Below, in pieces: positions 25,441-33,727 of a DNA stretch of 52,020 bases. Under the pieces are notes generated by a model that searched no databases, was not told the origin of the DNA, and saw nothing but the letters and a program-made list of their open reading frames with translations. This DNA comes from Cyanobacteria bacterium UBA2566 (GTDB taxonomy: Bacteria; Cyanobacteriota; Cyanobacteriia; Cyanobacteriales; Desertifilaceae), in the NCBI GenBank assembly GCA_002340255.1, contig DDLS01000153.1, positions 1 through 52,020 on the forward strand, given 5' to 3'. Both the position numbers and the translations under genes were made by a program. Numbering within the stretch: the stretch's first letter is position 1; each line of letters opens with the position of its first letter.

Positions 25441-26406
25441 CTAAGGATTAGTAGCATTCAAGATGACAAACATGCCACGAATACAGACAATCACAACCAG
25501 ATTGCTCAAGGCCAAAATGCTGATTAAGCGTAAACTGCTGGCCAGAAACTTTAATCCTTTTTCTAATTCTGTCCCATAATGTTGACCGATCTGTTGCCAA
25601 GCAAGGTCTAGTTCTCCCGTTTCTTCCCCCGTACGCAGAAAGTCGATCGCCAATGGAGGGAATTTACCCTTGAAACTCTCACTTAAGGTTTGTCCTCGCC
25701 GCATTTGACGAGTTACCGTTGTTACCCGTTTTTTGATCGTTCGATTTGGGGTTTGTTGTTGAACCCATTCTAGGGCAGTCAGGATGGGCATTCCACAGCT
25801 TAAGAGTAAGCGCAATTGGGATAAATACCAGAGGCTATAGGCTTCCATCAAGGGACGTACCAAGGGCAGATAACTGCCCATTTGAAATAGGGGAGCGCCC
25901 AAATACTGAGGTAAGGAAAAGACCAGTATCCATAGGGCAAAGGCGATCGCCACACTCTGAAGCCAAAACATGGGATGCAGTAAGGCAGCTATATTGGAAT
26001 TCAAAATCCCAGCCAGCAGAGTTAACAGACTCCAGAGAGCGAGTAAGCTACTACTACGAATAGATTGATAATAGGTTTTCCATTTCCCTTGGGATTGGGT
26101 AATTTCGGCTAAAATCAGGCAAGTTTCGGCTAAAGTTCCTTGGGTTTCGGCTAACCGAATCGCGGAGATAGTCCAAGGATCAAAATAGATCTGCCGTTTG
26201 CGATCGGCTGCCGCACGAACGGTGAGGGCAGACGCGAGATCCTGACCATTGCGTAGGGCGCGACTGGCTCCTTGCAGATAACATTGGAAATGGCGATCGC
26301 TCTCCCGTCCTGCTAAAGTTAACCCTTGTCTGAGACTAATCCCAGACTGGAGTAATTCAGCCAAAGTTGTAAAGAAGAGAACTTTTTCCTGGGTCTTCAA
26401 TGCCAT
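25441..26406 (-). CDS. Type II secretion/type IV pilus F-family inner-membrane protein (GspF/PilC-like)
   Basis: 321 residues. Two T2SSF domains: the first around residues 8-110 (FFTTLAELLQSGISLRQGL; AIRLAETQGTLAETC), the second around 190-300 (LRLLLSCGMPILTALEWVQQ; FLRTGEETGELDLAWQQIG). Membrane helices lie between them (LLALWSLLTLLAGIL; SVAIAFALWILVFSL) and at the C-terminus. Shorter than typical PilC (about 400). Such proteins are the inner-membrane platform for pilus or pseudopilus assembly. No pilB, pilT or pilin gene is adjacent, so this is an orphan copy. The AEC transporter gene ends 4 bases upstream, so the two are probably co-transcribed. Confidence 0.85.
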   Translation of the reverse strand: MALKTQEKVLFFTTLAELLQSGISLRQGLTLAGRESDRHFQCYLQGASRALRNGQDLASALTVRAAADRKRQIYFDPWTISAIRLAETQGTLAETCLILAEITQSQGKWKTYYQSIRSSSLLALWSLLTLLAGILNSNIAALLHPMFWLQSVAIAFALWILVFSLPQYLGAPLFQMGSYLPLVRPLMEAYSLWYLSQLRLLLSCGMPILTALEWVQQQTPNRTIKKRVTTVTRQMRRGQTLSESFKGKFPPLAIDFLRTGEETGELDLAWQQIGQHYGTELEKGLKFLASSLRLISILALSNLVVIVCIRGMFVILNATNP

Positions 26407-26410
26407 ACTC

Positions 26411-27304
26411 CTAAAGCATCAGGGTTACCCACAAAACTAAGGGAAGAGTCACTAAAGACATCACCGTAGACACCACCACTGTGCGGGCAGCCCATGACGC
26501 ATCCCCCCCAAATTGAGTCACCAACACCACCGTATTTACAGCAGTGGGCATCGCACTTTGCAAGATTAACACTTGCACATCTAGCACCTCTAGTCCTAAG
26601 CCTCGACCCACACTATACGCAATTGCTGGGGCCACTAGCAAACGAATGATTGCTGTAACGCCCTCATAGAGTCCTATTTTAAAAGTAGTAGTGCTTAATT
26701 GAATACCGAGAACAATTAAAGCAATGGGAATAGCAGCACTTCCTAAAAGGTCTAACCCATCATCAAGTCGTAAAGGAAGCTCAATAGAGAAAACGCGCAA
26801 AATCAACCCAGCGATCATAGCCCAAATGAGCGGTAATCTCACGATCAGACGCAAACTATCCCCTAATCCTCCTCCTTGCAACAACGCTGGTCCCGTAGAA
26901 AAAATGATTAAACTAGACACAATGAGGCAAACAATCGCCCGATCTAAACCCGCTTCTCCTAACGCAAATGTAGCAAATGGCAGGCCCATATTTCCAGTAT
27001 TGGCAAACAGGGAAGTGGCGATAAAACTGGTTTCCATCCCAGATTTAAGCCGGAGAAGTTTACTCATGCCCAGGGAAACCCCATAAACCAATACACAAGT
27101 AATGAGATATCCGATAATTAGCCCCAGAGTACTATCTGTTGATAATCGGGCTTGATAGAGGCTACTAGAAATTAAAGCCGGAGTCAGAATATAGACCGCA
27201 AGTTGAGAAAGGGTTGAGCGTTCTAGCGTCAAAGTCCGACCGGCAATCATGCCAATGGAAATAATGAAAGTAACGGGGACTAAGGCAGATAAAATAACAG
27301 GCAT
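26411..27304 (-). CDS. AEC family (auxin efflux carrier-like) transporter
   Basis: 297 residues, about ten hydrophobic segments in two five-helix halves. Half one contains SQLAVYILTPALISSSLYQA and ANTGNMGLPFATFALG; half two contains LGSAAIPIALIVLGIQLS and AMPTAVNTVVLVTQFGGDA. The Asn-rich crossover motifs (NTGNMGLP, PTAVNT) are typical of the bile/arsenite/riboflavin-like AEC transporters. Bacterial members move malonate, malate or similar anions; the substrate here is unknown. First gene of a two-gene run with the GspF-like gene. Confidence 0.85.
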   Translation of the reverse strand: MPVILSALVPVTFIISIGMIAGRTLTLERSTLSQLAVYILTPALISSSLYQARLSTDSTLGLIIGYLITCVLVYGVSLGMSKLLRLKSGMETSFIATSLFANTGNMGLPFATFALGEAGLDRAIVCLIVSSLIIFSTGPALLQGGGLGDSLRLIVRLPLIWAMIAGLILRVFSIELPLRLDDGLDLLGSAAIPIALIVLGIQLSTTTFKIGLYEGVTAIIRLLVAPAIAYSVGRGLGLEVLDVQVLILQSAMPTAVNTVVLVTQFGGDASWAARTVVVSTVMSLVTLPLVLWVTLML

Positions 27305-27342
27305 TACTTACAGGGCTAGACAAAAAGTAAAAGGAGGAAATT

Positions 27343-27591
27343 ATGGCTCAGAGTTTTATCAATGACAAGGGGATTACCCATCCAACCCAGGATAGCCTTA
27401 AATATTTCATCCGCCCTATTGTAGAGCATTTCTCGAAAACCAATGAGGTGTATGAGGGACTTTGGACTCCACCCCCGTTAACCTTCCCCACTAAAATTTA
27501 TCCACAATTTTTTGGAAAATACGATCCGGAATCGAATGGTCTTGAAGATAGACTTTATCATATTTTTCTTCCAGTTTCTGCCAATCAATAG
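27343..27591 (+). CDS. Short hypothetical protein with strong ribosome site, probably truncated
   Basis: 82 codons. A near-perfect AAAAGGAGGAAATT ribosome site precedes the ATG, so translation is likely. Residues 1-50 (MAQSFINDKGITHPTQDSLK and on) have no match I recognise. From about 27491 the frame runs antisense through the 3' end of the PP-loop ATPase gene, where the encoded residues look arbitrary. Best read as the 5' part of a gene whose rest was lost, leaving an out-of-place tail. No function assigned. Confidence 0.4.
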   Translation: MAQSFINDKGITHPTQDSLKYFIRPIVEHFSKTNEVYEGLWTPPPLTFPTKIYPQFFGKYDPESNGLEDRLYHIFLPVSANQ

Positions 27592-28846
27592 AATGATCTG
27601 ATAAAACTTCGTTTTTAAACACCTCTAACGCTTTGCCAGACAAGCCTTTTTTTAAACACTGTTTCATCGCTAATCGACTTTCATCAATTTCCCCAATACA
27701 CTCAAAGGGCGTATGTTCTTCTAATCCTATCATTTGCCTAAAAATGGGGAGTAAGTCTGGATCGTCGAATAAATTAACCCCAAAAACCCTATCTACAGCA
27801 CCCGGATCAAACGTAGACATCAAGCCGAGCCAGACATAAGCACATTTAGGACATTTCTTGCACCAGGGTTTTTTGATATTACAAGAATGAATTTTAGGCA
27901 GAATCTCTGGATACTGACTCAGCTTCTTGAAAATCCGGAAATCATAGACCGGCTGTAAAATTCCGAAGTAAGTAAAATTCGATAACAGATGATTCTGAAT
28001 AAACGTATTTAATGCTTGCTCTGCCTCAAAACCTTTCCCCCATTGATGATTAACTTCTTTTCCCAATTCCTCCCAGAATAAATTCCCGGTGTTAGCACTT
28101 CTTTCATGGGCCAAACTCAAGAATTTATAACCTTCATGAAGCATAAGAGGCAAGGATTCAAAAATGGAAACCGGAGTTTCGGGAGCAATAATGCCTGAAT
28201 TTTTGGGGAAATATAAGGGAAACAAAGGGAAATCTAGGAAGTCATCGATAATTGAAATTTTATGAGTTTTAATAGGAGTCGTTTCTTTGACAACTTCAGT
28301 AATCAGATCGTGTTGTAGCTCGGCTTTGCCATAAACACTGTGGGAGTATTGCATAGAGGAAAATGGAAGACCCGCGTCTTCCAGGATTTTCATCGCCACA
28401 ACACTATCTTTTCCACCTCCACAACCCGTGAGAATTGTGGAATTATTGCCTAGTATTGTCCCTGAAGTTGATTCTCCTAATGGTTGTGAATAGATGATTT
28501 CCGGTTGCTGATAATCAGTGACCTGATTTTCATACCAATGTTGACCAAAAACGCCTTGATAGATTTTCACAAACAGTTCTAAGGCAGGTTGTGCTAAATA
28601 TTGGGCGATCGGGGAAATGTCATAATATTTGGGAAATAATGAACATAATTTCATTCCTTCAAATAAGGCAACATAAGCCGCTATTCTGTTGGTAAGTTCT
28701 TCTGAATAGTGCTGTTTGAGTTTAGAAAATGAGACACTCTGGTAAAAAACTTTGGTGGAAAATTCAAATTCATCGGCACTATAGCGCACACTCAAATGGT
28801 GTTCATGAATGTTCAAATTCTCAATTTTAAGTGTTTCTATCTTCAT
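27491..28846 (-). CDS. MurL-like PP-loop ATPase in a thiohistidine gene cluster
   Basis: 451 residues. A PP-loop ATP-binding motif GCGGGKDS is at 141-148, followed by a Rossmann-like HUP core. A four-Cys cluster (Cys 322, 329, 332, 335 in CNIKKPWCKKCPKCAYVWL) probably binds zinc. From memory, motif and layout resemble MurL, the ATP-dependent epimerase of UDP-MurNAc-L-Ala-L-Glu, which activates a carboxylate by adenylation. Peptidoglycan use is unlikely to explain its place after egtD, the sulfoxide synthase and a methyltransferase. Inference: it activates the carboxylate of a thiohistidine product or intermediate. An alternative is an unrelated MurL-family enzyme co-located by chance. Confidence 0.65.
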   Translation of the reverse strand: MKIETLKIENLNIHEHHLSVRYSADEFEFSTKVFYQSVSFSKLKQHYSEELTNRIAAYVALFEGMKLCSLFPKYYDISPIAQYLAQPALELFVKIYQGVFGQHWYENQVTDYQQPEIIYSQPLGESTSGTILGNNSTILTGCGGGKDSVVAMKILEDAGLPFSSMQYSHSVYGKAELQHDLITEVVKETTPIKTHKISIIDDFLDFPLFPLYFPKNSGIIAPETPVSIFESLPLMLHEGYKFLSLAHERSANTGNLFWEELGKEVNHQWGKGFEAEQALNTFIQNHLLSNFTYFGILQPVYDFRIFKKLSQYPEILPKIHSCNIKKPWCKKCPKCAYVWLGLMSTFDPGAVDRVFGVNLFDDPDLLPIFRQMIGLEEHTPFECIGEIDESRLAMKQCLKKGLSGKALEVFKNEVLSDHSIDWQKLEEKYDKVYLQDHSIPDRIFQKIVDKF

Positions 28847-28969
28847 GATCTACCATCCCCGTGCCCTTGGGTCTCCTCTAAATGGACTAATGATATCAAC
28901 CGTAATCCATCCACCATAAACATCACCCTCTTGAGAGGTAACTTGCTCATTATTATTTGCATAGGGGTA

Positions 28970-29878
28970 TTATTTTTGAAAATGAAAAATATCTACAGAG
29001 TGTGGTAAAACAACCTCACCACTATCAATCTTTTGCGAACTAGTCCCAAAGTAATCGAGAATTAATCTAAGCTGTAATGGCGAAAAACAGTCAATGTTAA
29101 CACCTAGCATAAAATTAAGGAGATGTTTACCAACTTCAGAATGTGGTTCAAAACATTGAGTAATATTGACTAAAAACTGAAGTCTTTTTTCAACAAACGA
29201 AAGATTACGTTCATTGAAATATTTTTTCAGCTCTTCACTGTAACAAGGGAACTCTCCATATAGCCGATAATTAGCTTGGTAGTAAGGTTCATTCAGCAAT
29301 TGTCTTTTAGCAGGAATGGCAATTATTGCCATTCCGCCTTCTGCTAGACATTCATAAACTTTGCAAATGACAGTTTCAATGTCTGAAAAGTAGAGCAGTG
29401 ACTGAATTAATAGAACCAAGTCAAACTTTTGAGTCAAGACTAGATCTTCAAATTTACTTTGATGTATATCAAAAGAGAGCTTTGCAGGCTCAGATGTATA
29501 AATCACCTGGCATTCTTTTTGGATTAAGCTACAGGCTGTTTCGTTAGGGTCAACACCAACAAAATGAATTTTGTTTTCTGAAATAAGACTTTTCAAGAGA
29601 AGCTTTTCAAATAATCCCTGTCCACAACCTATGCTAAGGATTTCGTGAGTTGGTTGTTGAGATTTGTTTTGTTCAAAAATATTCAGGATCTCTTCCAGGA
29701 TTATTAGTTCTTCGTTGTGGTGATTGCGATAAGCAATTTGTCCCTCAATATATTGTTGTTCATTAAGTTTTAGAAGCTTTAAGCTTTGATCTGAGAAGAG
29801 AGAAAAAACTGCTGACTTTTGCAGGCTCTTTAAAGTGCCTACTGGTTCAGAATCAAAATCCATTAAACTATTCATCAT
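28970..29878 (-). CDS. Class I SAM-dependent methyltransferase in the thiohistidine cluster
   Basis: 302 residues. SAM motif I EILSIGCGQGLFEK (from about 79), acidic motif II HFVGVDPNETA, and post-motif segments DLVLLIQSLLYFSDIETVIC and CLAEGGMAIIAIP define a Rossmann methyltransferase with a histamine-methyltransferase-like feel. It is not EgtD and does not look like the C-terminal methyltransferase of fused OvoA. The gene starts 11 bases after the sulfoxide synthase stop, so it is in the same operon. The methyl acceptor is unknown; the thiol, an imidazole nitrogen or the carboxylate of a thiohistidine would fit. Confidence 0.75.
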   Translation of the reverse strand: MMNSLMDFDSEPVGTLKSLQKSAVFSLFSDQSLKLLKLNEQQYIEGQIAYRNHHNEELIILEEILNIFEQNKSQQPTHEILSIGCGQGLFEKLLLKSLISENKIHFVGVDPNETACSLIQKECQVIYTSEPAKLSFDIHQSKFEDLVLTQKFDLVLLIQSLLYFSDIETVICKVYECLAEGGMAIIAIPAKRQLLNEPYYQANYRLYGEFPCYSEELKKYFNERNLSFVEKRLQFLVNITQCFEPHSEVGKHLLNFMLGVNIDCFSPLQLRLILDYFGTSSQKIDSGEVVLPHSVDIFHFQK

Positions 29879-29889
29879 GAGAAAATTTA

Positions 29890-31227
29890 TTATATGTTTA
29901 CATCTTCTAAATTTTGAGCAATCCTAAAACCAGCATGTTGATAAAAAGTCTTGCGGAACCAGTTGCGGCAAGAAGGGGAGGCATAAGCACCTGTACTTGC
30001 CCAAGATCCGCCTAGCATAATTTTATGATCGCTATCAAAAAATGGGGCAGAATAATCTTCATATAAGGGATGCGGTTCAAATCCTGGTAAAGGATTAAAT
30101 TCGTCACTGAGCCATTCCCAAACATTACCGCGAAGGTCATCAAGTCCAGAGGATGCTTCAGAGTTTTTTAAGCTTCCTACGGGAGAAGGAGAACCAAATT
30201 TTACATTTAGGTTAAAGTCACGATCGCGCTGAGAACCTCTTGCTGCAAGGTTCCATTCTGCTTCACTCATTAAGCGGGTTCCTTCACCTTTCCAGCGACA
30301 ATAAGCCATCGCTTCATAATGATTGACTTCAACGGGCCAATCTAGGGGTAAGTCTATATTCTCAAAGAGGGTGCGATATTGATAACTGCTATTTTGAGCG
30401 ATCCAGAATTTGGGATGCTTGATGTTATTCTCTTGCTTCCAATTCCAAGATTCATTGTCCCAAAACTCTGGGTTTTTATAGCCATCATCTTGGATAAATT
30501 GCCAGAATTCTTCATTGGTAATCAGATGCTGACTGGCTAGAAAAGGTTGGACTTCTACGGTTCGAGTTCCATATTCGCTATCCCAACCGTAGGTATTGGA
30601 CATTTGAGGTTTTCCTAGATTAACAACTCCCCCAGAAACGGCAATCATTTTATTTTCAGGAAGGGTTTGATTGGAAGGTGCATATTGCCAGATTTTAGGA
30701 CATTTCAAGTGGTCAACCGAGAATTGTCTGAGCAACATGGAAGAGGTTTCAAAATGAATCCGGTTATGCTCCATTCCCATGATTAAAGCCCAAAGGGGAT
30801 GGTTTTGAGTAATGGGAAGATTTAGGGGACAGGTTTTCAGGACTTCGGTAATGGTTTCTTTGGCTTTCTCGCGATAGTCCCAAACTTGTTCGACTTGCGG
30901 CCAATTGATGGTTTTGATCGCTTCTTCTAGCTCTTCTGGACTACTGGGATCGACTCCTATTTCAAAGAGGATTTCATAGTCTGGGTTAATGCGCTGGTCT
31001 AATAATTCTACCCGAATGAGTTTGTTGATGTAGAACACGGGAGAGTGTCCGAGGTAGAAAATAATGGGATTTCTGAGGGGATCGGGATTGAGGTAAAAGC
31101 TCTCCTCATGGACTAAGCTTTTCATGAGAATTTCTTCTAATTCCCAGGAATTTTCAAAATAGTCCAGGAGGGTTTTGCGATCGCACTTATCCAGTTCTGG
31201 AGTTGGTAGTGACAGGAGTGTCTTCAT
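29890..31227 (-). CDS. OvoA/EgtB-type histidine sulfoxide synthase
   Basis: 445 residues. An N-terminal DinB-like domain supplies the iron ligands: His61 (YLGHSPVFY), His154 and His158 (GMEHNRIHFETSS). A C-terminal formylglycine-generating-enzyme-like domain holds ATVNHYEAMAYC-type elements (EVNHYEAMAYCRWKGEGTRL), RGNVWEWLSDEF and GGSWASTG. The N-terminal sequence resembles OvoA (5-histidylcysteine sulfoxide synthase) more than mycobacterial EgtB, but with EgtD next door the substrate is probably trimethylhistidine plus cysteine or gamma-Glu-Cys. It lacks the OvoA methyltransferase domain. The start lies 6 bases after the egtD stop. Confidence 0.85.
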   Translation of the reverse strand: MKTLLSLPTPELDKCDRKTLLDYFENSWELEEILMKSLVHEESFYLNPDPLRNPIIFYLGHSPVFYINKLIRVELLDQRINPDYEILFEIGVDPSSPEELEEAIKTINWPQVEQVWDYREKAKETITEVLKTCPLNLPITQNHPLWALIMGMEHNRIHFETSSMLLRQFSVDHLKCPKIWQYAPSNQTLPENKMIAVSGGVVNLGKPQMSNTYGWDSEYGTRTVEVQPFLASQHLITNEEFWQFIQDDGYKNPEFWDNESWNWKQENNIKHPKFWIAQNSSYQYRTLFENIDLPLDWPVEVNHYEAMAYCRWKGEGTRLMSEAEWNLAARGSQRDRDFNLNVKFGSPSPVGSLKNSEASSGLDDLRGNVWEWLSDEFNPLPGFEPHPLYEDYSAPFFDSDHKIMLGGSWASTGAYASPSCRNWFRKTFYQHAGFRIAQNLEDVNI

Positions 31228-31233
31228 GATTTT

Positions 31234-32235
31234 TTATACTTTTCGAGAGAGAATTAATCCAAACCAGTCGTTGGGATCGCTCCAAGCAGCAACCGGTTTT
31301 AGACCTTTTCCTGCGAGTTCTACTTGAACTTCCTGTGGATTGAATTTACGTGATATTTCTGTTCTGATTGTTTCTCCAGATACAAACCCAACTTGGAGAT
31401 CGAGAGCTTGTAAATCAACGGTATGAGGGTTTAAGCAGCGCAAATGCATCTCAATTTGGTTGAGTTCCTGATTATAAAAGGCCCAATGTTCAAAATTTTG
31501 TCGTTTAAAATTGCCCCCAAAACGCTGGTTGAGATGCTCTAGCATGTTGAGATTAAATTCAGCAGTAACGCCTTGAGCATCATTGTACGCGGCTTCGATA
31601 ATCTCTTTGGGCTTTTGTAAGTCTACACCGAGGAGGAAATATTCGCCCATGTGTAGAGCGTCTAGAATATGGTCGAAGAAGCGATCGCACTCTTGAGCAT
31701 TCAAATTGCCCAAGGTACTCCCCAAGAAGAATACCATCCGAGAGGGTGCAGGGGTTCGTTCTAGTTCTACTAAGGCTTGTTCGTAGGTTCCCACCAATCC
31801 TTGAATCTTTAGACTAGGATACTCTTTAAGCAACTGTTGGGCACTTTCAGTCAGAATGCTACCACTGACATCAATGGGAATATAGTGTAGGGAATTGGTC
31901 AAACCTTGATACGCATCTAACAAGCGACGGGTTTTAGTGGAACTTCCACTTCCTAACTCTACCAATTCACAAGCACCTGTCATCCGAGCAATTTCATCAG
32001 CATATTGTTTGAGGATAGAATCTTCTGTACGAGTTGGATAATATTCGGGGAGCTGGCAAATTTGCTCGAACAACTGAGAGCCATACTCATCATAGAAATA
32101 CTTAGGGGGTAAAGTCTTCCGATCTTGATTTAATCCCTGGATGACATCTTGTCTGTCTGCTGTAGATGCTGACTGGTTAGGATTGCTTAAATGTTTAAGC
32201 TGTAAACGCTCTTGAGTTGCGGGCAAAATAGCCAC
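31234..32235 (-). CDS. egtD: L-histidine N-alpha-methyltransferase EgtD
   Basis: 333 residues. Typical EgtD start (KYFYDEYGSQLFEQICQLPE and YYPTRTE), SAM motif LVELGSGSSTKTRRLL, FFLGSTLGNL, and the histidine-binding C-terminal part (GVTAEFNLNMLEHLNQRFGG; SGETIRTEISRKF). It converts histidine with three SAM to hercynine, the first step of ergothioneine synthesis, in the cytoplasm. It is the promoter-proximal gene of a four-gene minus-strand run with the sulfoxide synthase, a methyltransferase and a PP-loop ATPase. No egtE or egtC is present in the window, so the C-S cleavage step must come from elsewhere. Confidence 0.92.
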   Translation of the reverse strand: MAILPATQERLQLKHLSNPNQSASTADRQDVIQGLNQDRKTLPPKYFYDEYGSQLFEQICQLPEYYPTRTEDSILKQYADEIARMTGACELVELGSGSSTKTRRLLDAYQGLTNSLHYIPIDVSGSILTESAQQLLKEYPSLKIQGLVGTYEQALVELERTPAPSRMVFFLGSTLGNLNAQECDRFFDHILDALHMGEYFLLGVDLQKPKEIIEAAYNDAQGVTAEFNLNMLEHLNQRFGGNFKRQNFEHWAFYNQELNQIEMHLRCLNPHTVDLQALDLQVGFVSGETIRTEISRKFNPQEVQVELAGKGLKPVAAWSDPNDWFGLILSRKV

Positions 32236-32326
32236 GATAAATGCTCCCTTAGTTGATGATCCTGACTCTCTCTATCTAGGGTATCAGGTTTTAGCTCACT
32301 CCAGAAAGAAAAATCTAGCGATCGCG

Positions 32327-33361
32327 TCAGCGATGCCCAGCCTTATCGCCAATTAACTCCCCGTTTCCTGCCACGACTTTACCGATCTCAAAGGCTTGAA
32401 TCCCTTGCGAATCAAAGGTATTGAAGGCAAACTCTGCTTGTTCGGGATCGATCAACACCACAAATCCAATTCCCATATTAAACGTATTAAACATTTCTTC
32501 CTGCACCACCGATCCAGCTTCAGCTAACCATTGGAAAATGGGCGGAATTTCCCAGGCACTCCAATTGATAGAAATGGATTGATTTTGACCTAAACAACGA
32601 GGTAGATTTTCGGGTAAACCTCCACCGGTAATATGGGCCATTCCATGGATATCTAAACCTTCAGCCAGGGCAGTTAAAATCGGTTTAACATAAATTTTTG
32701 TCGGGGTTAATAATAGCTCACCCAACGATTTATCTAATCCCTTCGGGATCGCATCCCAACTTAAGCCTTGAGTTTCCACAATGGAGCGAACCAAACTAAA
32801 TCCATTACTATGAACACCCTGACTCGCTAAGGCGATCGCCACATCCCCTAAACGCACTTTCGAGCCATCTAATAGATTCTTCTTTTCCACAATTCCCACA
32901 GAAAAGCCCGCTAAATCATACTCTCCCATCGAGTAAAATCCTGGCATTTCCGCCGTTTCGCCTCCGAGCAGGGCACATCCGGCATCCTTACATCCTTGGG
33001 CAACACCAAACACGACTTGTTCTAACTGTTCTGGATTTAACTGTCCGGTAGCGAGATAATCCAGAAAAAACAGAGGTTCAGCACCAGAAGTGAGCACATC
33101 ATTAACACACATGGCGACTAGATCGATGCCAATCGTATCGTGGCGATCGCACGCTTGGGCAATTTTGAGCTTAGTTCCTACCCCATCAGTTCCCGAAACT
33201 AACACCGGTTCTGAATATCCTCCCGGTAACTGAAAATAGCCCCCAAATCCACCCAGTCCCCCCAAAACTTCAGGGCGATAGGTACTTTTAACCCAACGAC
33301 GAATCTGGCCCACAAACGCCCGACCCGCCTCAATATTTACTCCTGACTCCTGATAATCCAT
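32327..33361 (-). CDS. purM: Phosphoribosylformylglycinamidine cyclo-ligase (AIR synthetase)
   Basis: 344 residues, the usual length. Fifth step of purine synthesis: FGAM plus ATP to aminoimidazole ribotide. Motifs seen: SGTDGVGTKLKIAQ, IDLVAMCVNDVLTSGAEPLF, LGGETAEMPGFY, and AHITGGGLPENLPR. Homodimeric cytosolic enzyme of the PurM/HypE/ThiL fold. It lies 91 bases upstream of egtD on the same strand (egtD begins beyond its stop), so limited read-through into the ergothioneine cluster is possible. Confidence 0.95.
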   Translation of the reverse strand: MDYQESGVNIEAGRAFVGQIRRWVKSTYRPEVLGGLGGFGGYFQLPGGYSEPVLVSGTDGVGTKLKIAQACDRHDTIGIDLVAMCVNDVLTSGAEPLFFLDYLATGQLNPEQLEQVVFGVAQGCKDAGCALLGGETAEMPGFYSMGEYDLAGFSVGIVEKKNLLDGSKVRLGDVAIALASQGVHSNGFSLVRSIVETQGLSWDAIPKGLDKSLGELLLTPTKIYVKPILTALAEGLDIHGMAHITGGGLPENLPRCLGQNQSISINWSAWEIPPIFQWLAEAGSVVQEEMFNTFNMGIGFVVLIDPEQAEFAFNTFDSQGIQAFEIGKVVAGNGELIGDKAGHR

Positions 33362-33727
33362 GGTTTCTACTCCCTATTTACCTGTAAGTTGAGGCATATA
33401 TCAAATATTCTTATCTATCGTGGGATCGCAGGGTGTACCTTAGTCTGGGCAATCCATACAGCGTACTTTTACTTAGTTTTTTGGGGATCGCGGCCTTCCC
33501 CAATCCCAAAAAATTGTGATAGCCTATCGCTGTTCAATCTAAAAACCAAATTCATAACGATTTCGATTTTTAGACTAAGAAACTTAAAACCCTCCACAAC
33601 TGAAGGTTATTCTACCCTCTGTTGGAGTGGGAAAAGTAGGGCTAAGTCAATCTGATAACAACCGTAAATTCAGATGGCATATCAGAGTTCAGACTCTGCC
33701 TCTTTTGTCCTAATCACCTAAGACTTT
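33362..33727. other. Intergenic stretch between purM and the RlpA-like gene
   Basis: 366 bases between divergent genes, presumably with both promoters. A plus-strand open frame (33389-33655) has no ribosome site and no protein-like character. No hairpin with a U tract, riboswitch-like fold or clear repeat was recognised. Confidence 0.5.

Noticed and set aside
33389..33655. Plus-strand frame between purM and the RlpA-like gene
   Set aside because: No ribosome site, no recognisable domain, composition unlike neighbouring proteins.
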